Shown: positions 45,660 through 58,325 of the stretch, piece after piece
How the letters are laid out: each line of letters begins with the position of its first letter
Position numbering within the stretch: the first letter of the stretch is position 1
NCBI RefSeq assembly: GCF_003590095.1
Contig: NC_039481.1
Location: forward strand, 7,006,001 to 7,070,000
Source: Trichoplusia ni
Taxonomy: Eukaryota > Arthropoda > Insecta > Lepidoptera > Noctuidae
DNA: 64,000 nucleotides
Direction of reading: 5' to 3'
Program-made: the position numbers and the translations under genes
The notes under the pieces: model-generated
Databases searched by the model: none
Told to the model about the DNA's origin: nothing
The model's input: only the letters and a program-made list of their open reading frames with translations

Positions 45660-48600
45660 TCAAACTCTGAGATTGGGGTTGGTGTAGCGCACGTATTTGA
45701 GCAGGGCGTCGTTCTCTTCGCAGACGAAGGGCTTGCGGTGGTGGCAGGCCACATCATGCCAGTGCACGCCATCGTTGTAGAAGTTGTTCAGGATGGCCAC
45801 GCAGTGCTCTGCGGCACCTCCTTGGTGGAGCTCCTGAGAATTGATTACATAATATAATAGTTGTTACCCAACTAGGCCTAAATCTAATTATTCTAAGATC
45901 TTAAAAAAGTTAAAACTTAAAAGTTGCATGAGTATGTTAAAAATAGAATGAACCTTAAACGCCATAAGCAAATATCCTTGTCTTCATACATTTAATGCTT
46001 ATTAAGTTGTTACATCGGTCGATTGCGTCGCGTAGCGCATTATGCGCAAGGCCTTGAACGCCAAATGACAACGGATGTGGAGGATGCGCACTGCGCGTGC
46101 GACCGCAGAGGGTTACGTATTGTTTGTTCCGCAGCGCAGACGCATGCCGCAGGTTGCACGCGAATCGCGACACGCGGGGAAAGTGACGCGCAAACAACGC
46201 GGCGACGCACGCCGAATAACGATGAGCTTTTGTTGTACAACTTGCGGTCGCTGTTTGTAGAAAGTGGCCCGCGACATGCGGGTACGCCCTTCGGCGAATA
46301 TTTCGCAGGCCCATAAATATTCACGTGTCGCTTTCGTTTTCATTGCGTTATATCCGCTGCTCGGGTGCAATGACGATTTCGGCGGGTGTTTATGACAAAC
46401 GTTACTCAACTCTTCACGGAATCGGCTCCTGATGTTGCGTAATGCCAATCACCGATTTCGTAATGTCATGCTTTCTTACGCACTTATTGTACGACACTGT
46501 AGAACGATTCCTTGTTTTGGTAACAACTACTGCTCAAGGAAATGAATGCGTAACTTACTCTGTTGTCGGGCTGGGGTTTGCCGATGCCGCCGCCTTCGGA
46601 CCAGTCGTTCTGCTGGCGGTTGGTGGTAGGAGCCAACTTCTGCAGCTCGGCGGTCCAGAACCAGCCGTTCACCTCGTTAGGGAGCAAGTCTGGACGGTTG
46701 CATCCTTTGAAGTCACAGAGGCGACCCGATGTCCAGATGTATTTTTGCTGCAGGAAATAAAATAAGATGATGAGATGAGATAATAGTCAGACATTACCTA
46801 CAACTAAGCCTAATGTTCTTAACGATATAGATTTTCCTTGACACCAAATGCACATCATGTGTATGACCGTAGCTAAGCCTAATAATTACCAGTTAGTCTA
46901 CCCATAGATGCTACTTCATTCCGACCATTATGTACAAAGAAAAAATAACAATGGTAAAACAGCCATTAAAAAGAGAAGACTATTAGATAAGCGAATAAGT
47001 CGAAACTATTTGATGATTCTTAACAATACCGTGGAGATACGACAATGAATACGGCTATTTGTCACTATTATCGAGAATCATCGAGGCAGGCACCATATTG
47101 TATTGAACTAATGCGAGTGCCACCACATTACCATATGGCCATAACAATAAGGAGTCGAAAGAGCAATGGCCAATTTGGCATCGGTACAATAGAAAATATT
47201 TTCTTGGCATTAATATCTGTGTTATACGATTGACAGTCCATAGCTCTACTGCAAACAATGGTTTCGGAAAGGCGGATGCCTATTTATGCAGTAGTAGGTA
47301 CCTTTATCTCGGATTACCATTCGAGTTTCACCGGTTGGTCATAGTACTCATAGTTCAAATGCAAATAGCAAGCATTTTTTTTAGATAAGCGTTTTTAACG
47401 ATTTCTACGACTAAAAAGTAGCAACATTATGTTGGCATTAATTATTCAAGTGTCGATATTCTCGGCAGGGATATACAATGCAACAAAACATTGTTTTCCC
47501 ACGTATTGCGAACATTCCGTAGCAATAGTGAAACTCGTTTAGGAAAAATCGTTGCTCTCATTGTTGCGTTCCTGAAACCGTTTTTTTTAGTTCCACCATT
47601 ACCGGAATTCGTTTAGGGAACATTCTTATGCATTCTATTACTTAAAAGTAGTTCAACAAAAGTGATTTGCTGGTATTACGAAAAGAGTCGCGTTAAGAAT
47701 ACTTTAAGATTCCTCAATGAATGCAACGCTTTCTATTCGGCTTTGAAAAAGTGATATGTTTTCGCGTCACGGTCACGACCGTTTTCCTTGTGTTTTGAAC
47801 TCATGACACGCGTGAACGTTGCGCTGTTTGCCAACCAGTGAAGTCACAAGACTTTGTTGAGGATGGCCCCAACATTACGAGGACAATTAGACTAGAAACG
47901 TCTCTCATTTACATCTTTCTGTGCACTTATTGTTGGCACGACACGTCCGAAAACTGGGATAAAGGTAAAGAGATATAGCGTAAAAACTTTTGCGTGAAGT
48001 GAATATGAGTTTTTTTTTGTAGCTTACGCAACACAATGTTGGTCAGTTGAAATACTTTTAGGAATTTTAGTCTGGAAATAAGATCTCTTGTTTAAGTACA
48101 TACTGGCCTCGTATGTTTTGGCCTAATCAATTAGTTAATGGGGTTATCATTTGAGCCATACCTTGTCCTGAACGATGCGAGCCTTGACCCACTCGTTCTC
48201 GTCGCTGGTCTCTAGAGACACGAGGTCCATGCAGCGCTGGCGGCAGTAGTTCCTGGCGCTCAGCCAGTCCTCCTCCACACCGCGGAGTGCGGGATCTCTC
48301 CATGAGAAGAAGTAGCCTTTGTCTAAGCAGAAAATAACCAAATTAGGAACATGTAACTTGGAGATCGTCATGTGCCTAAATTGAAGCACCAACTTCCTTT
48401 TTACCTGGAGAAAAAGTGTGAGTTGTCTTTTCAACCATTAATAAATATGCGTATTTTGCGACCACCAATATCATCTGTATCCTAAGTTTATACTAAATCT
48501 TACTTTTAAAATAAATTCTATAGCTGCAAAGTAGTTGGTAGAGAGAAATTTCTTGTCGCCATAGCGGTATCTAGTTCTAATAGCCATCGTTCATGTAACC

Positions 48601-51012
48601 CTTGAACTTCCACTTTCGAACAGGCTGTCGTGTCGTAGGCGATATTATACAATGTTTATTAGGCAAACCATGGCTAAAATGTATTCTTGTTTGCCTCTAG
48701 AGGCATAGAAGTAACGGCGAAGGAGGTATATCGAGTAAATTTATAGATATTGTAGCACTTATCTACCGGATGTTTTGTGACTACTTTTAATCATTCTGAT
48801 ATCCTAGTTCAGAGATTGAAGTTCTCTTATTAGATACCTAAGTATATATATCTATAAATATTTAGCATCCTCTCTAATTGAATTTTTCGTCGCCAGAGTA
48901 GTTAACGATAGCCACTTTCTTAAATTTAATTCTTAAATCCTTTTTGATTATTTTTAGAATTAAATGATTGTGCAACATACTATAGACGAGGTAGCAATAA
49001 AAAAATAAATTCACGAATATGAATAATAAATTAACTAATAATTTTGTAAGAGCTTCTTACAAAATTTTTAGTTAAAAATATAGGTGATCACGGTCATTTT
49101 CAATAAGACTACAGCCATTTCCATTAATTATGATGAATATTATACAGCATTCACTTCCTTCATTTATCAATCGTTTACTATTATACAAAAAACAAGTTAC
49201 CACTGTTATAAAATAAGAAACTTATTTATATTCAGACATAAAATTAAATTGTCCGTTTATTTCGTAGCTGATAGTCCGATACCTATGTCGTTGAGAAGTC
49301 AATTGTTTTTTTTTTTCATAAGGAATTCATTTCCTTTTTGATGAGTCGTCAAGGTTACTGCATAGTCAGCTTTACTTTGTAAAATGATTAAAATTTATAT
49401 AGTAGGTAGGTACCTACTTCTGAATCTTCACTAATTGGAAGCTGACGAATCATATTTTTCGATCGAAAAGGAAGCTGACAATGGATTATTATCTACTTGT
49501 CAGCTGTTATTATAAAAACTATGAACTAAGACTAATGCAGTCTACGTTCATATTTTGCATGGTGTATGTCAACACGTCTTATTTTTTAGTGTTCAGTAAG
49601 CACAAAATTATTTTGACTTCGCACTTGAAGATGCGAGCATAGTCATCTTGCGATACCTTGTACATACGTTCTTGGAGCGCGCTTACATACTCTAGGGTAA
49701 AATAGGTGTTTGACCCTAAGAGAAAATATTCCCTTTGACATAGCAACTTTCACAAAGATAACAATTCTCAAGTAAATTTTTGCTAAGCACAACAAATCCA
49801 TCCGGAAGAAATAAACCACGTAACCTGTGTACGCTCAACCGCAGGTCAAATCCCGAACAAGCGAATTGAGAAAATGAACTTTATTGCTTCGGAATAAAGG
49901 CTCTGTAAAATGTTGTTGAGGTGAAGTTTGTTTTACGATTGGGTATTTTGATTTCTTCCGTTGAGTCGTGATCAAGACAATCGCGTGGGAGCGACGGTTG
50001 ATAGAAAACGATCGCTTTCGATGTCGCGCTGGAAATATAGGCTGGTATAATTTCTATACTTATTGGTCTATGAATCGGAAGATGTGCTTTCCTTGGCTTA
50101 TCTTGAAGCAAAAAAGGTAAAACCGCGAAGTTTCTTTTGCTTTCTGATTGTATCGTATCTTTGTATTGTTTGTACATTATCCAGTCATTTAGAAGAAGAA
50201 TATGGTAGACCTCGCATGGGATGAAGAACCTAATGTTGGTCCTATTATATGTGTAGTGTGTACCCTATTAAAAACAATGACATGATTTTTACAGACATGC
50301 ACTTGCATATAGTTAGTTGCAAAATTGAACATCACCTAGGTAATATGCGATTTACCAACTTAACTAGTTCCTTAACAATTTCAAATTCAAATCTAGTGAA
50401 ACAGGAAAAACAATACAATTGTAAATTATTGATTCTCAAAACTGCGCAGGATATTCTAATATCGGATTAATATAAAACTTGGTAAAACTACTGGCATATT
50501 GCATCTTTTAAGTATGCGGAAGTTTTAACAATGAATCACAACATAAAGCTGCTCCGCAAACGAGTTTTTTAATCTCCTGGAGTTAGATAAGAAAGCAAAC
50601 TTTAAACTATGCAACAGTGATAATGATAACCCTTACAACCTTTCTAGGGAAAAACTCCGTTTTAAGGTAAACGTCAAGATGCCTTCAAACATTTGAGCCT
50701 ATCCTTTTACACAGAAAGTGTGTTACTATTTAGTAAATCTTTCCAGTTGGTGTTCCGCTTTACGGAATAAAGATCAATAAGTACGCTTCTATTTGATATT
50801 TAACTAAACTCGATGAGATAGGTTTCCGAGCAAATGTATGATAATTTAGAGCCAAAAAATATCTCCGAAGGCTTGTATTACTTACTGTCAGCATATCTCT
50901 CATGGATGGTCCTCTGCACACACAGGGAAGGTACGGGGGGTTCCAGAATGCGGCCGTTCTGGAACTGCGCGTGCGCAACAGCGACGAAGGCCAATAACAA
51001 CAATTGTTTCAT
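45660..51012 (-). CDS. Secreted C-type lectin, schlaff/Clect27-like
   Basis: Coding exons 51012-50886, 48322-48162, 46747-46559 and 45833-45660 give 216 codons. MKQLLLLAFVAVAHA is a signal peptide. The rest is one C-type lectin domain: GYFFSWRDPALRGVEEDW, ARNYCRQRCMDLVSLET, YIWTSGRLCDFKGC, NGWFWTAELQKLAPTTNR, ending in CHHRKPFVCE and a short tail. QPD at 155-157 is the galactose-type calcium/sugar motif, while the usual WND is WHD (184-186), so calcium-dependent binding is uncertain. The nearest relative I recall is insect schlaff/Clect27, a secreted lectin needed for cuticle cohesion; that name is a memory-based match. An acceptor just before the ATG (exon start 51015) and the promoter at 54488-54518 indicate a remote 5' UTR exon. 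Confidence 0.88.
46010..46450. other. CpG-rich island inside a lectin-gene intron
   Basis: About 440 bases packed with CG dinucleotides (GCGTCGCGTAGCGC, CGCGACACGCGGGG, ACGCGGCGACGCACGC) in otherwise AT-rich intron DNA. Open frames run on both strands, for example 97 codons at 46023-46316 (+), but the peptides are low-complexity and lack splice support. More likely an intronic regulatory element, or a fragment of an unrecognised repeat. Confidence 0.5.
49031..49074. repeat. Near-perfect palindrome
   Basis: TTAACTAATAATTTTGTAAG facing CTTACAAAATTTTTAGTTAA around a central AGCTT, with arms of about 20 bases and almost no loop. Lies in the lectin-gene intron. Confidence 0.8.
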
Positions 51013-52837
51013 TTTCTGTAACAAATTACACTTTATTAGATGAGATGCACTCTTAGCGCAACATCAGAAGACGTTAGAGTTTATTAATAGATCAATAGGC
51101 TATGATTTAGGACTGTCCTGGGACTTACGACACTCCAGCAGCAAGAAATTACTTTCCTTCGCCTGTCTAACTACCCAGTGGAGTTATTCCTCCAGATCGA
51201 ATTAATGAAAACCCAACGAGGGGATAGAGATGAAGAGCTTAGCGTATCGCTAGCTAAGGCGTGTGAAACGGTTGAACATCAATCAAGTATTTATGACAGA
51301 CCGTAGATGCTATGTACTTGATATTGAATACAAAATCAAGTTCATGTTATTCAACCTTCGCGGCAGCGATCGGTCAGTAATAATTAAATAAATATTGCAT
51401 CATCGATATCCGAAACTTTCTTGATAAAACAGGTTCATAAAATTGCTCTACATTTTGAAATGATACCGGTTTTTCATTAATCAAGGTGATTTTTCACCAA
51501 CTTTCATAAGACGTTAATGATTAATTTATTTATGTAAGTAGATACTTTTTAAAATCGAACTTACTATTTTTTTCTTGATTTACGACTTAAGACATTTTTA
51601 TAAGTTTGTTGTTTGTTGTCTAGTTAAGTAGAATTAAGTGATGTGTGTATAAGCTTGTTTTAATTATGTTAATTTGTCTCTATTTTCTTAAAGCGGCCTA
51701 GAGGCTAAGTGCAGTCGTAAAAGTTAACTATACTCATTAAACAGAGTTATGAAAGTGCGAACATGTAACTTCGCATAATTTTACACTAATCACCAAAATA
51801 CACAAAAGGTTGTAATGGATGGGTAGTATAAGTATTTCTAAATTGTCTCGTTTGTGTAGCACCAATGTGTTGATAGTGAAAACGAAACAAGTTTTACCTA
51901 ATTTCGTGCTTCCAATCATCTATTTTGAGAGTTTTAAAGCATTGTCAAGAAATATTCTCGTCTTGTGGAACTTTTGGTTGCATATTTTTTTTAAAACAAC
52001 TGCGAACTCCTTGGTTGCCTACGGCCTAGTGTTTATCTTTCAGCATTTGAATGTGAAAAATAAACAAGATCCATAGGGATGGCCTAATATGCTAGTACTG
52101 TGCCTACTATTTTAGCTCTAGAAGAAATAAGTATATTTGCTGTAGGTAAGCCCATCATTTTACAAATAAATAAGACTGACCTTTTCAGAACAGAGCCAGA
52201 CATTCTTAGTACTAATTACAGTAATTACCTATGCCTATTTACCTATTTAATATATTATTTAAACTGTTAAGTAAAAAATTTACAAAAGATGTATTGACAT
52301 TTCTTTAAAAAAAATGGCGTTTGATATTCGTTTTTTTTTTACCTAACTACATCACGCAAAACTTGACCTCATACTGCTAGTAGAAAAACTAAACAATAAA
52401 GTGTTAATAAATAATGATAAAGTAATGTATGGTAAGGTGATTCACATGAATAGGGCCTAGGCTAATTTATTTTTTATTTGGACTTAATGTCATTTTAATT
52501 TAATTCTCTGGGTTGGTATATTGCCCAGTTTTAAAGTAAAGCGAAGTGGTTTTTTTAAAAGTATCCTGAGAATGAGAGATAAACCTATAACAATGTTCTG
52601 GGAAAATGTCAAGGATTTGTTAATAAGTTTTTCGTGGTTTTGTAGCAAAAAACAAAACGTTGGTATCCGGTACCTTTTTTAACAAATGATGGCATAAAAT
52701 AGTCAAGGTTCTGACGAAGTAGTGTACATCCTTGATTAATTTAAATTTTTGGCCCTATTGTTGTTCTTAATTTTCCTATGAGACATTTAGGTCATCAAAA
52801 TGAGCATGAGCATTTATCTCAAAATATATATTTTTTA

Positions 52838-53035
52838 AAACGCCTCTCGCAGTATGGAATTTAATCCTTGTGTCGCGGGGGGTCTAAAATCATACAAATC
52901 ACATGCAAAAGATACCCAGACTCTGAACAAGCATTTGTGGTTCACACAAATGCTTGTCCTATGCGGGAATCGAACCCTTGACACATAGCGCGCAGTGGGT
53001 TTTGACCTCAACATCTCGTTTATCCGTGCAGTCAA
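52838..53035 (-). mobile_element. tRNA-related SINE, fullest copy
   Basis: The minus strand carries GGGTTCGATTCCCGC, a textbook RNA polymerase III B box, followed by a stem (ACAAGCATTTGTG against CACAAATGCTTGT) and the CACATGCAAAAG / CGCGACACAAGGATTAAAT / CTGCGAGAGGCG tail. The tail is shared with copies at 25018 and 26297. It is in the 5' intron of the lectin gene. Probably not a functional tRNA: no matching acceptor stem. Confidence 0.7.
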
Positions 53036-54456
53036 ATTAAATGTTCGTTTTCAAAACCAGATACTTTATTATCAGCTATAATCATTAAGATTTTGGTTAC
53101 CAGACAGCTTACGAAAAACTTAAGTCTTTCGAAAAAGCAGACATCGCGCCATGATCACGCTACAATAACATTACCTAAGCAATGAAAGCTAATGTTTGGA
53201 CGTTTATTACTCAATGGGTTAATTATTGGTATTGAGTTATAAGGATCTTAATGAACATTCAAATCTGTTGCCCAAGTAGAGTCAGTTATTAGGTACTTTA
53301 ATACCAGCTGTTAGTTATTACAGTGCTTTCATAGGTACTGATTTTTATGAATTTTAATGTGTTTTATTTACCTAATTTGCTAATGTACCTGTATTTCGAA
53401 ATTAAATAGGGTTTTTTTTATTATTGATATCTGTAATAACAAGGAAATATCAGAATAACCAAACATTTTACTGAAACAATAATATTATATTAGACACACA
53501 TCTTGGCCAGACTGTTAAAGTATAAAATGCACCGTTTGATTTAGAGTATGCAGTTCCTATACCAAAACTATTTAAATGTTTATTTTTTCTCAAATGTATG
53601 TCTCAGGTACATTAACAAACATTTAATTTCTCGCTCGTAACGTCTACAGTTGTATACAACTCTGTTTGTCTGCACTTAGTATGATTGTCACGTGAGACCC
53701 ATAGTAAACATTTGCTTTTTTACTTTTACTGAGGTAATATCGTAAAACCAGTTAAGAAAGTAATTAGACAAATGCATTGAAACATAAGCTTAAGTAAATT
53801 GAAATGAGTAAACATTCAATAAAGAATTTTAAAAAAGTAACGGCCGCGGTCTTTAAAAAACCGTAACTAAAACACAACAGGCGGGTCGTATTCAGTCTTA
53901 CGTTTAAAAATAGTATTTATGTAAATGATGCTACAAAAAACTTTCAAAATACTTAAAAAATATATGACATAAATAGAAGCAAGTTTTTAAGTTCGTAAAT
54001 ATTGAAAGCGTTGTTTACAAACATAAATCCGGGAATTATTGCGTAAGATCCCTAGGATTACGGACCGGTCCTGTTAGAAAGTGACCTTGCCCGGGATACA
54101 AAGAAGTTCATTCCACTCGTCACTTCCGAGGCCGTTTAGACCCTATGATTACAAAATTCCAATATTAAATCGATTCCTACGTTTATTTATTGCCTTTATA
54201 TGACATTTTGGACGAAGCTTGCGACACGAATTATGTTAATAAGATAAATATACTGAACATTAAATTTCAATAGATTTTAGAAGAGTATTTGGTGAGGATT
54301 TTTTATTTATTTATTTTGAACGCTTAGCTATTTTGAATTCACAAAAAAAATAAAGTCATGCGACACTTCACTCATATTTTTTTAGTTTAAAAATATTCTT
54401 CAGCACTGATAATTTTAAAATTAAAAGTTAAGATAAAATATAGTGTAGTCACTCAC

Positions 54457-54488
54457 CGTGTGTGTGTCTGAGGTAGCCGGCACAAACT
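54457..54488 (-). other. Noncoding first exon of the lectin gene
   Basis: From the initiator A (54488) to a donor CACACG/GTGAGTG (exon end 54457), 32 bases. Splicing over about 3.4 kb to the acceptor TTCTGTTACAG (exon start 51015) would leave three bases before the ATG. Inferred from consensus sites. Confidence 0.6.
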
Positions 54489-54518
54489 GATGCGTCTGCG
54501 GCGCGCGATCGTTTTATA
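54486..54518 (-). promoter_or_regulatory. TATA/initiator core promoter of the lectin gene
   Basis: On the minus strand ATATAAAAC (TATAAAA at 54518-54512) is followed 30 bases later by GCATCAGTTTG, whose TCAGT (54490-54486) matches the arthropod initiator with A+1 at 54488. Spacing is textbook. Confidence 0.7.
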
Positions 54519-56519
54519 TCGAGGAAGTTTCCGCGACTCGTCGCACCCTTGCTGCCGAGCCTCGGGGTGGTGTCACAGTATCAGCACCGCTTAACTTTAC
54601 CGGCTTAGTCTAGAAATAACTTAGCTTAGTCATAGCGACCCACTTGTATGCGTGCCCAGTTTAAACGCTTGCAATTAGTTCGTAACATGTTATGAACTTA
54701 GCATTGTTTCTTTTAACGCAGTCATATGTCGTACAGTGTTAGGCCTGCGATGTGTTTGAAGGCCCGTGATTAGGTAAATATGTATATTTGGTGGGAACAA
54801 AACACGGCGCTTTAAAATAACTATTGGTAATTTAAGGAATGTAAAATTCTAGCACTGTGATTAAACATTTTGCCTTCACACTTCACAAAAGCAGCGAATA
54901 CTTCGAGTCCAAAACGATCGTTATTTAAAAATGCGTACTCATGCACACAGGTACAAAAAAAGAACATGAAAGGGATAGAGTACTGCTCTTCTTGTATTTG
55001 TAGATTCTATTTGTAGCTCCTTTATCAACCCAATACATCTAGAATTGTTAATAAGAAACTTGGAGTTTAATCTATGATAGGTAACAAAGTTAAACTCGAT
55101 TTTAATTAGATGCTAGAATATAATCTACATCCGAACTCAAAACATAGTCTAACCAATCCAAAAAAACTGTAGGAACACTCTATCCGTCTCTTGGAACGAA
55201 GACATCAATACTTTCCAGTTTTTTTTAATAAATCTCTCATGATAAACAACATCGATCGTGGCTAACCTTTCCAGACATTAATGAGTCTCCAATCAGTCAA
55301 CTGGCTGACTAAAGCCTGCACGAGGGTAATACTTTCTTTTCGCAGCGCGTGCCGGCCACCACGCAAAATTCATGTTATACATGTGTATATGCCACGTGAG
55401 TATGTGTGATTGGTATGTGGTAACGGCTGTAGGTACCTACTGATTCATTTTGAGACTTAAATTTTGGCAGGTGAAAAGTATTTCTTCTTTCGATTGGTCC
55501 TAAGCACTTGATTTTGAATGAACTACTTGTTAGTCTTATATTTTATCTTTTGGAACTAAAATTGAATGTAGTGTTGCCTTTATTTTCAAATTATATTTGA
55601 TTTGAAGTCATTCTTTACGCATGGGGGAACAATGGACGTTCGGCGTAGATATCCCTAACATCGTAACCTATTCCTTAATAGCTTTTTCAAATGTAGAAAA
55701 GCTAGAGACGAAATTGAGGTTCCTAGTTTTAAACGGTCTACTGTCCGTCTCTGTGTGGTGTAGTTGTCGGTGTGCATGTTATTTAATTTTTCATTAAACC
55801 CCCACGACACTAGTGTTTAATTCCTTATTAGTGCGTGTGTCTTTTTTATTAAATAAAGAACGGAAGAAAACGTAAAGACTACATCAACTCGATATCCCCA
55901 ATCTTATCTGTTCAGCTTTTTTCTGGGTTTCGCTTCCCGCCTTTCTTGATCATGCTGAACACTGCATTGTACAGGAAGATACTGTCTATCTGCCCCACAC
56001 AATAAAATATCCCTCCGAAATGCTTACTACAAATGAACCTAAACTGACCTCGCTACTAACTTAGTACCTTAATCAACCGACGGCCGGAAGTGATACATAA
56101 CTTAAAACAAAATCATTTTCCAGGTCACAGGTAAACACTTAGAGCATTGTTTGTTCCTTTTGTCATGGTTTCCATGATGTTTTCTTTCCCAGAGCCGCGG
56201 GATTTTAATATTATTATGCATTATTTTAAATCACGTTATTTGATCTTTGCGACGAGCGTGTGATGGATTCCAAAATTATGGATTAACTTTCGTGGGATAT
56301 CTTTATCGTTTATTAATATGTAAAGCAACACCTTTACAGATATTGGCTGCGAGAATTAAACTGTAATTACGAATTATGCTCATAAATACACACCGTTCTT
56401 GGTTTTATTACTCGTTAACTTAAGTTGCGTTTATGTGTTCAAATAAATTAACTTGAATGTATAAGAAAAGCGTTTTACACGATTAACTGACCGTGTGTTT
56501 AATTAAGGTAGGTAGTAGG

Positions 56520-56775
56520 TTTTTTTGGTTTCCGCATTCAAAGGGTAAAAACTCATTACTCAGGCATCGGTGTAGGTCCGTCCGATTGTCCCCAGGGTCT
56601 TTTTCATAAACCGTAATAGCTGGAAATGCTCACAGCATGTAAATTTATGTAGTTGCTGTTGGCATCCGGCAGGGAGATTACATTTTTGGAATTTTATTTT
56701 TAAACCTTTCTATTTTTACGGAATCCTATATGTCTCAAGCCGTACTTGTACTTGACCGTTTTTTTTAAAGATTAC
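56520..56775 (+). repeat. Dispersed repeat ending in CTTGACCG plus T run, copy 2
   Basis: Contains GTCCGTCCGATTGTCC, CATAAACCGTAATAGCTGG, GTAGTTGCTGTTGGCATCC and ends GTACTTGTACTTGACCGTTT. Same family and orientation as 36185-36455, both heavily decayed. Confidence 0.6.
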
Positions 56776-58295
56776 ATACGTGTAAACGTACCTACCTTCC
56801 ATCAATCAAAGGAAGAAACTGAGCAGTGATCATAATGTAGGGTAAACCTCAGGGCCAAACGGACCTTGGCTGGAAGCCAGGTGGTGACGAATGTTACTGA
56901 GCATTACGTAATTGGGATCACCAGGTATATTGTTACGTGTTAATACTTTTAGTATTAGGCTATCACAATCACGAATATGCTTAATAGAACCGTCGAAGGC
57001 TGTAAATTATGCACGTATCACGTATAGAGATTTTTCGAACGTCCAATCGCTTTGCCTAAACAGGCAGGCTCAATTTCTCACTATCATAGGCTATACCTGT
57101 ATCATCAAACTATAAATATTGAAAAATAAAAAGGCGGGTAACTACAGGGACACAATTCCGCTATTAACATGGCAGATAAATTAATAGGTATTGGATTAAA
57201 TTTGACACTATTCGTATTCTCCTAAGACTCATGCCATTGTGCATTGTAAGTAGCGAAATTGGGGCCTAGAGCAGCGTAAATGCTTTACCTTTAACTTAAG
57301 GTAAAATATAATTCAATTGTAAACTTCCACACAATTTGTTGTAGTTCGTTACGATGTGTTAAACCTAAACACGTTTAAATTCCATAAGATAATCATCTAG
57401 ATAAAAGATAGTTCAACTCGGAATGGCTCTACGCTTCCCTTCCTTTACAAACTTTTAAAAGATAAGAAAATTCCTGTGAGACTTCCAATTCTTGGTTGAT
57501 AATGTTATTTACAGAGCTTGTTTTTACTTTTCATTGTGTTTCTTGGCAAGCGTTTTTTATTCGGTTAACTAAAGTCACCAAATTGCATGTACTGTGATTT
57601 AAAAGCATCTAGAAATGCATATAAAACCTAAATATGTTAACCACGGAAAGCAAAGAACTGCAGGTAAGTTTGAACTATTCAAGAATGTATAAACCGAAGG
57701 GAACAATATAGAAAGAAACACTGAAATAGTACATATTTAACAAAAATTACAGAGGATAGAGGACAATGTTGATTCGGTCTCTTTCCTTTTTTCGCCGTCT
57801 TGGAATCAGTAACTTCATACGTTTAAATCTTTCTAATATCTAAGTACCTATCATTCAAGAATCAACCTAAGAGTCTTGGTAGTTAATTCGGTCTACTTAT
57901 CAGCACTCTACATTTCTGTGGTTAAGAAGACTGGTTTTAACTTTGATAAATCAAACTTTGAAGCTCAATTTATCAACGTTATCTCTATAGCAAAAAGTTT
58001 ATAAAGGCCGCAAAAGCTAAAACCTCTCTTACTGATAGATACGGAAAGAAAAAAACAACCGCTATAAATGTCGTTGTTTATATATCTTAAGTTCTATGAA
58101 CAGTCTGCAAACTTGTTCCCATTCATTTATATGTAGATATCTAAGGCGGTCGTTAAACTTTACTGTATTTCTTTCTTTCTTTAAAGTTTTCTATAGCGAT
58201 AAAAGTAAGCCTCTTATTTTATCAATTAATTACGTAAACCCAAGTTCGGCGTTCGGAGTTCGGCAACAAAGCAAAAAACTCGTTGTCACTGATTG

Positions 58296-58325
58296 CTAGG
58301 TAGCTGGTAGGTAGGTAGGTAGGTA
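58296..58325 (+). repeat. TAGG simple-sequence tract
   Basis: Tandem TAGG/GGTA units (GGTAGGTAGGTAGGTAGGTA) of about 30 bases; likely length-variable. Confidence 0.8.

Noticed and set aside
46023..46316. 97-codon open frame in the CpG island
   Set aside because: Arg/Ala-rich composition follows from high CpG; open frames on both strands, no family match and no splice context.
52960..52990. tRNA gene suggested by the B box
   Set aside because: No acceptor, D or anticodon stems could be folded around it. It belongs to the SINE.
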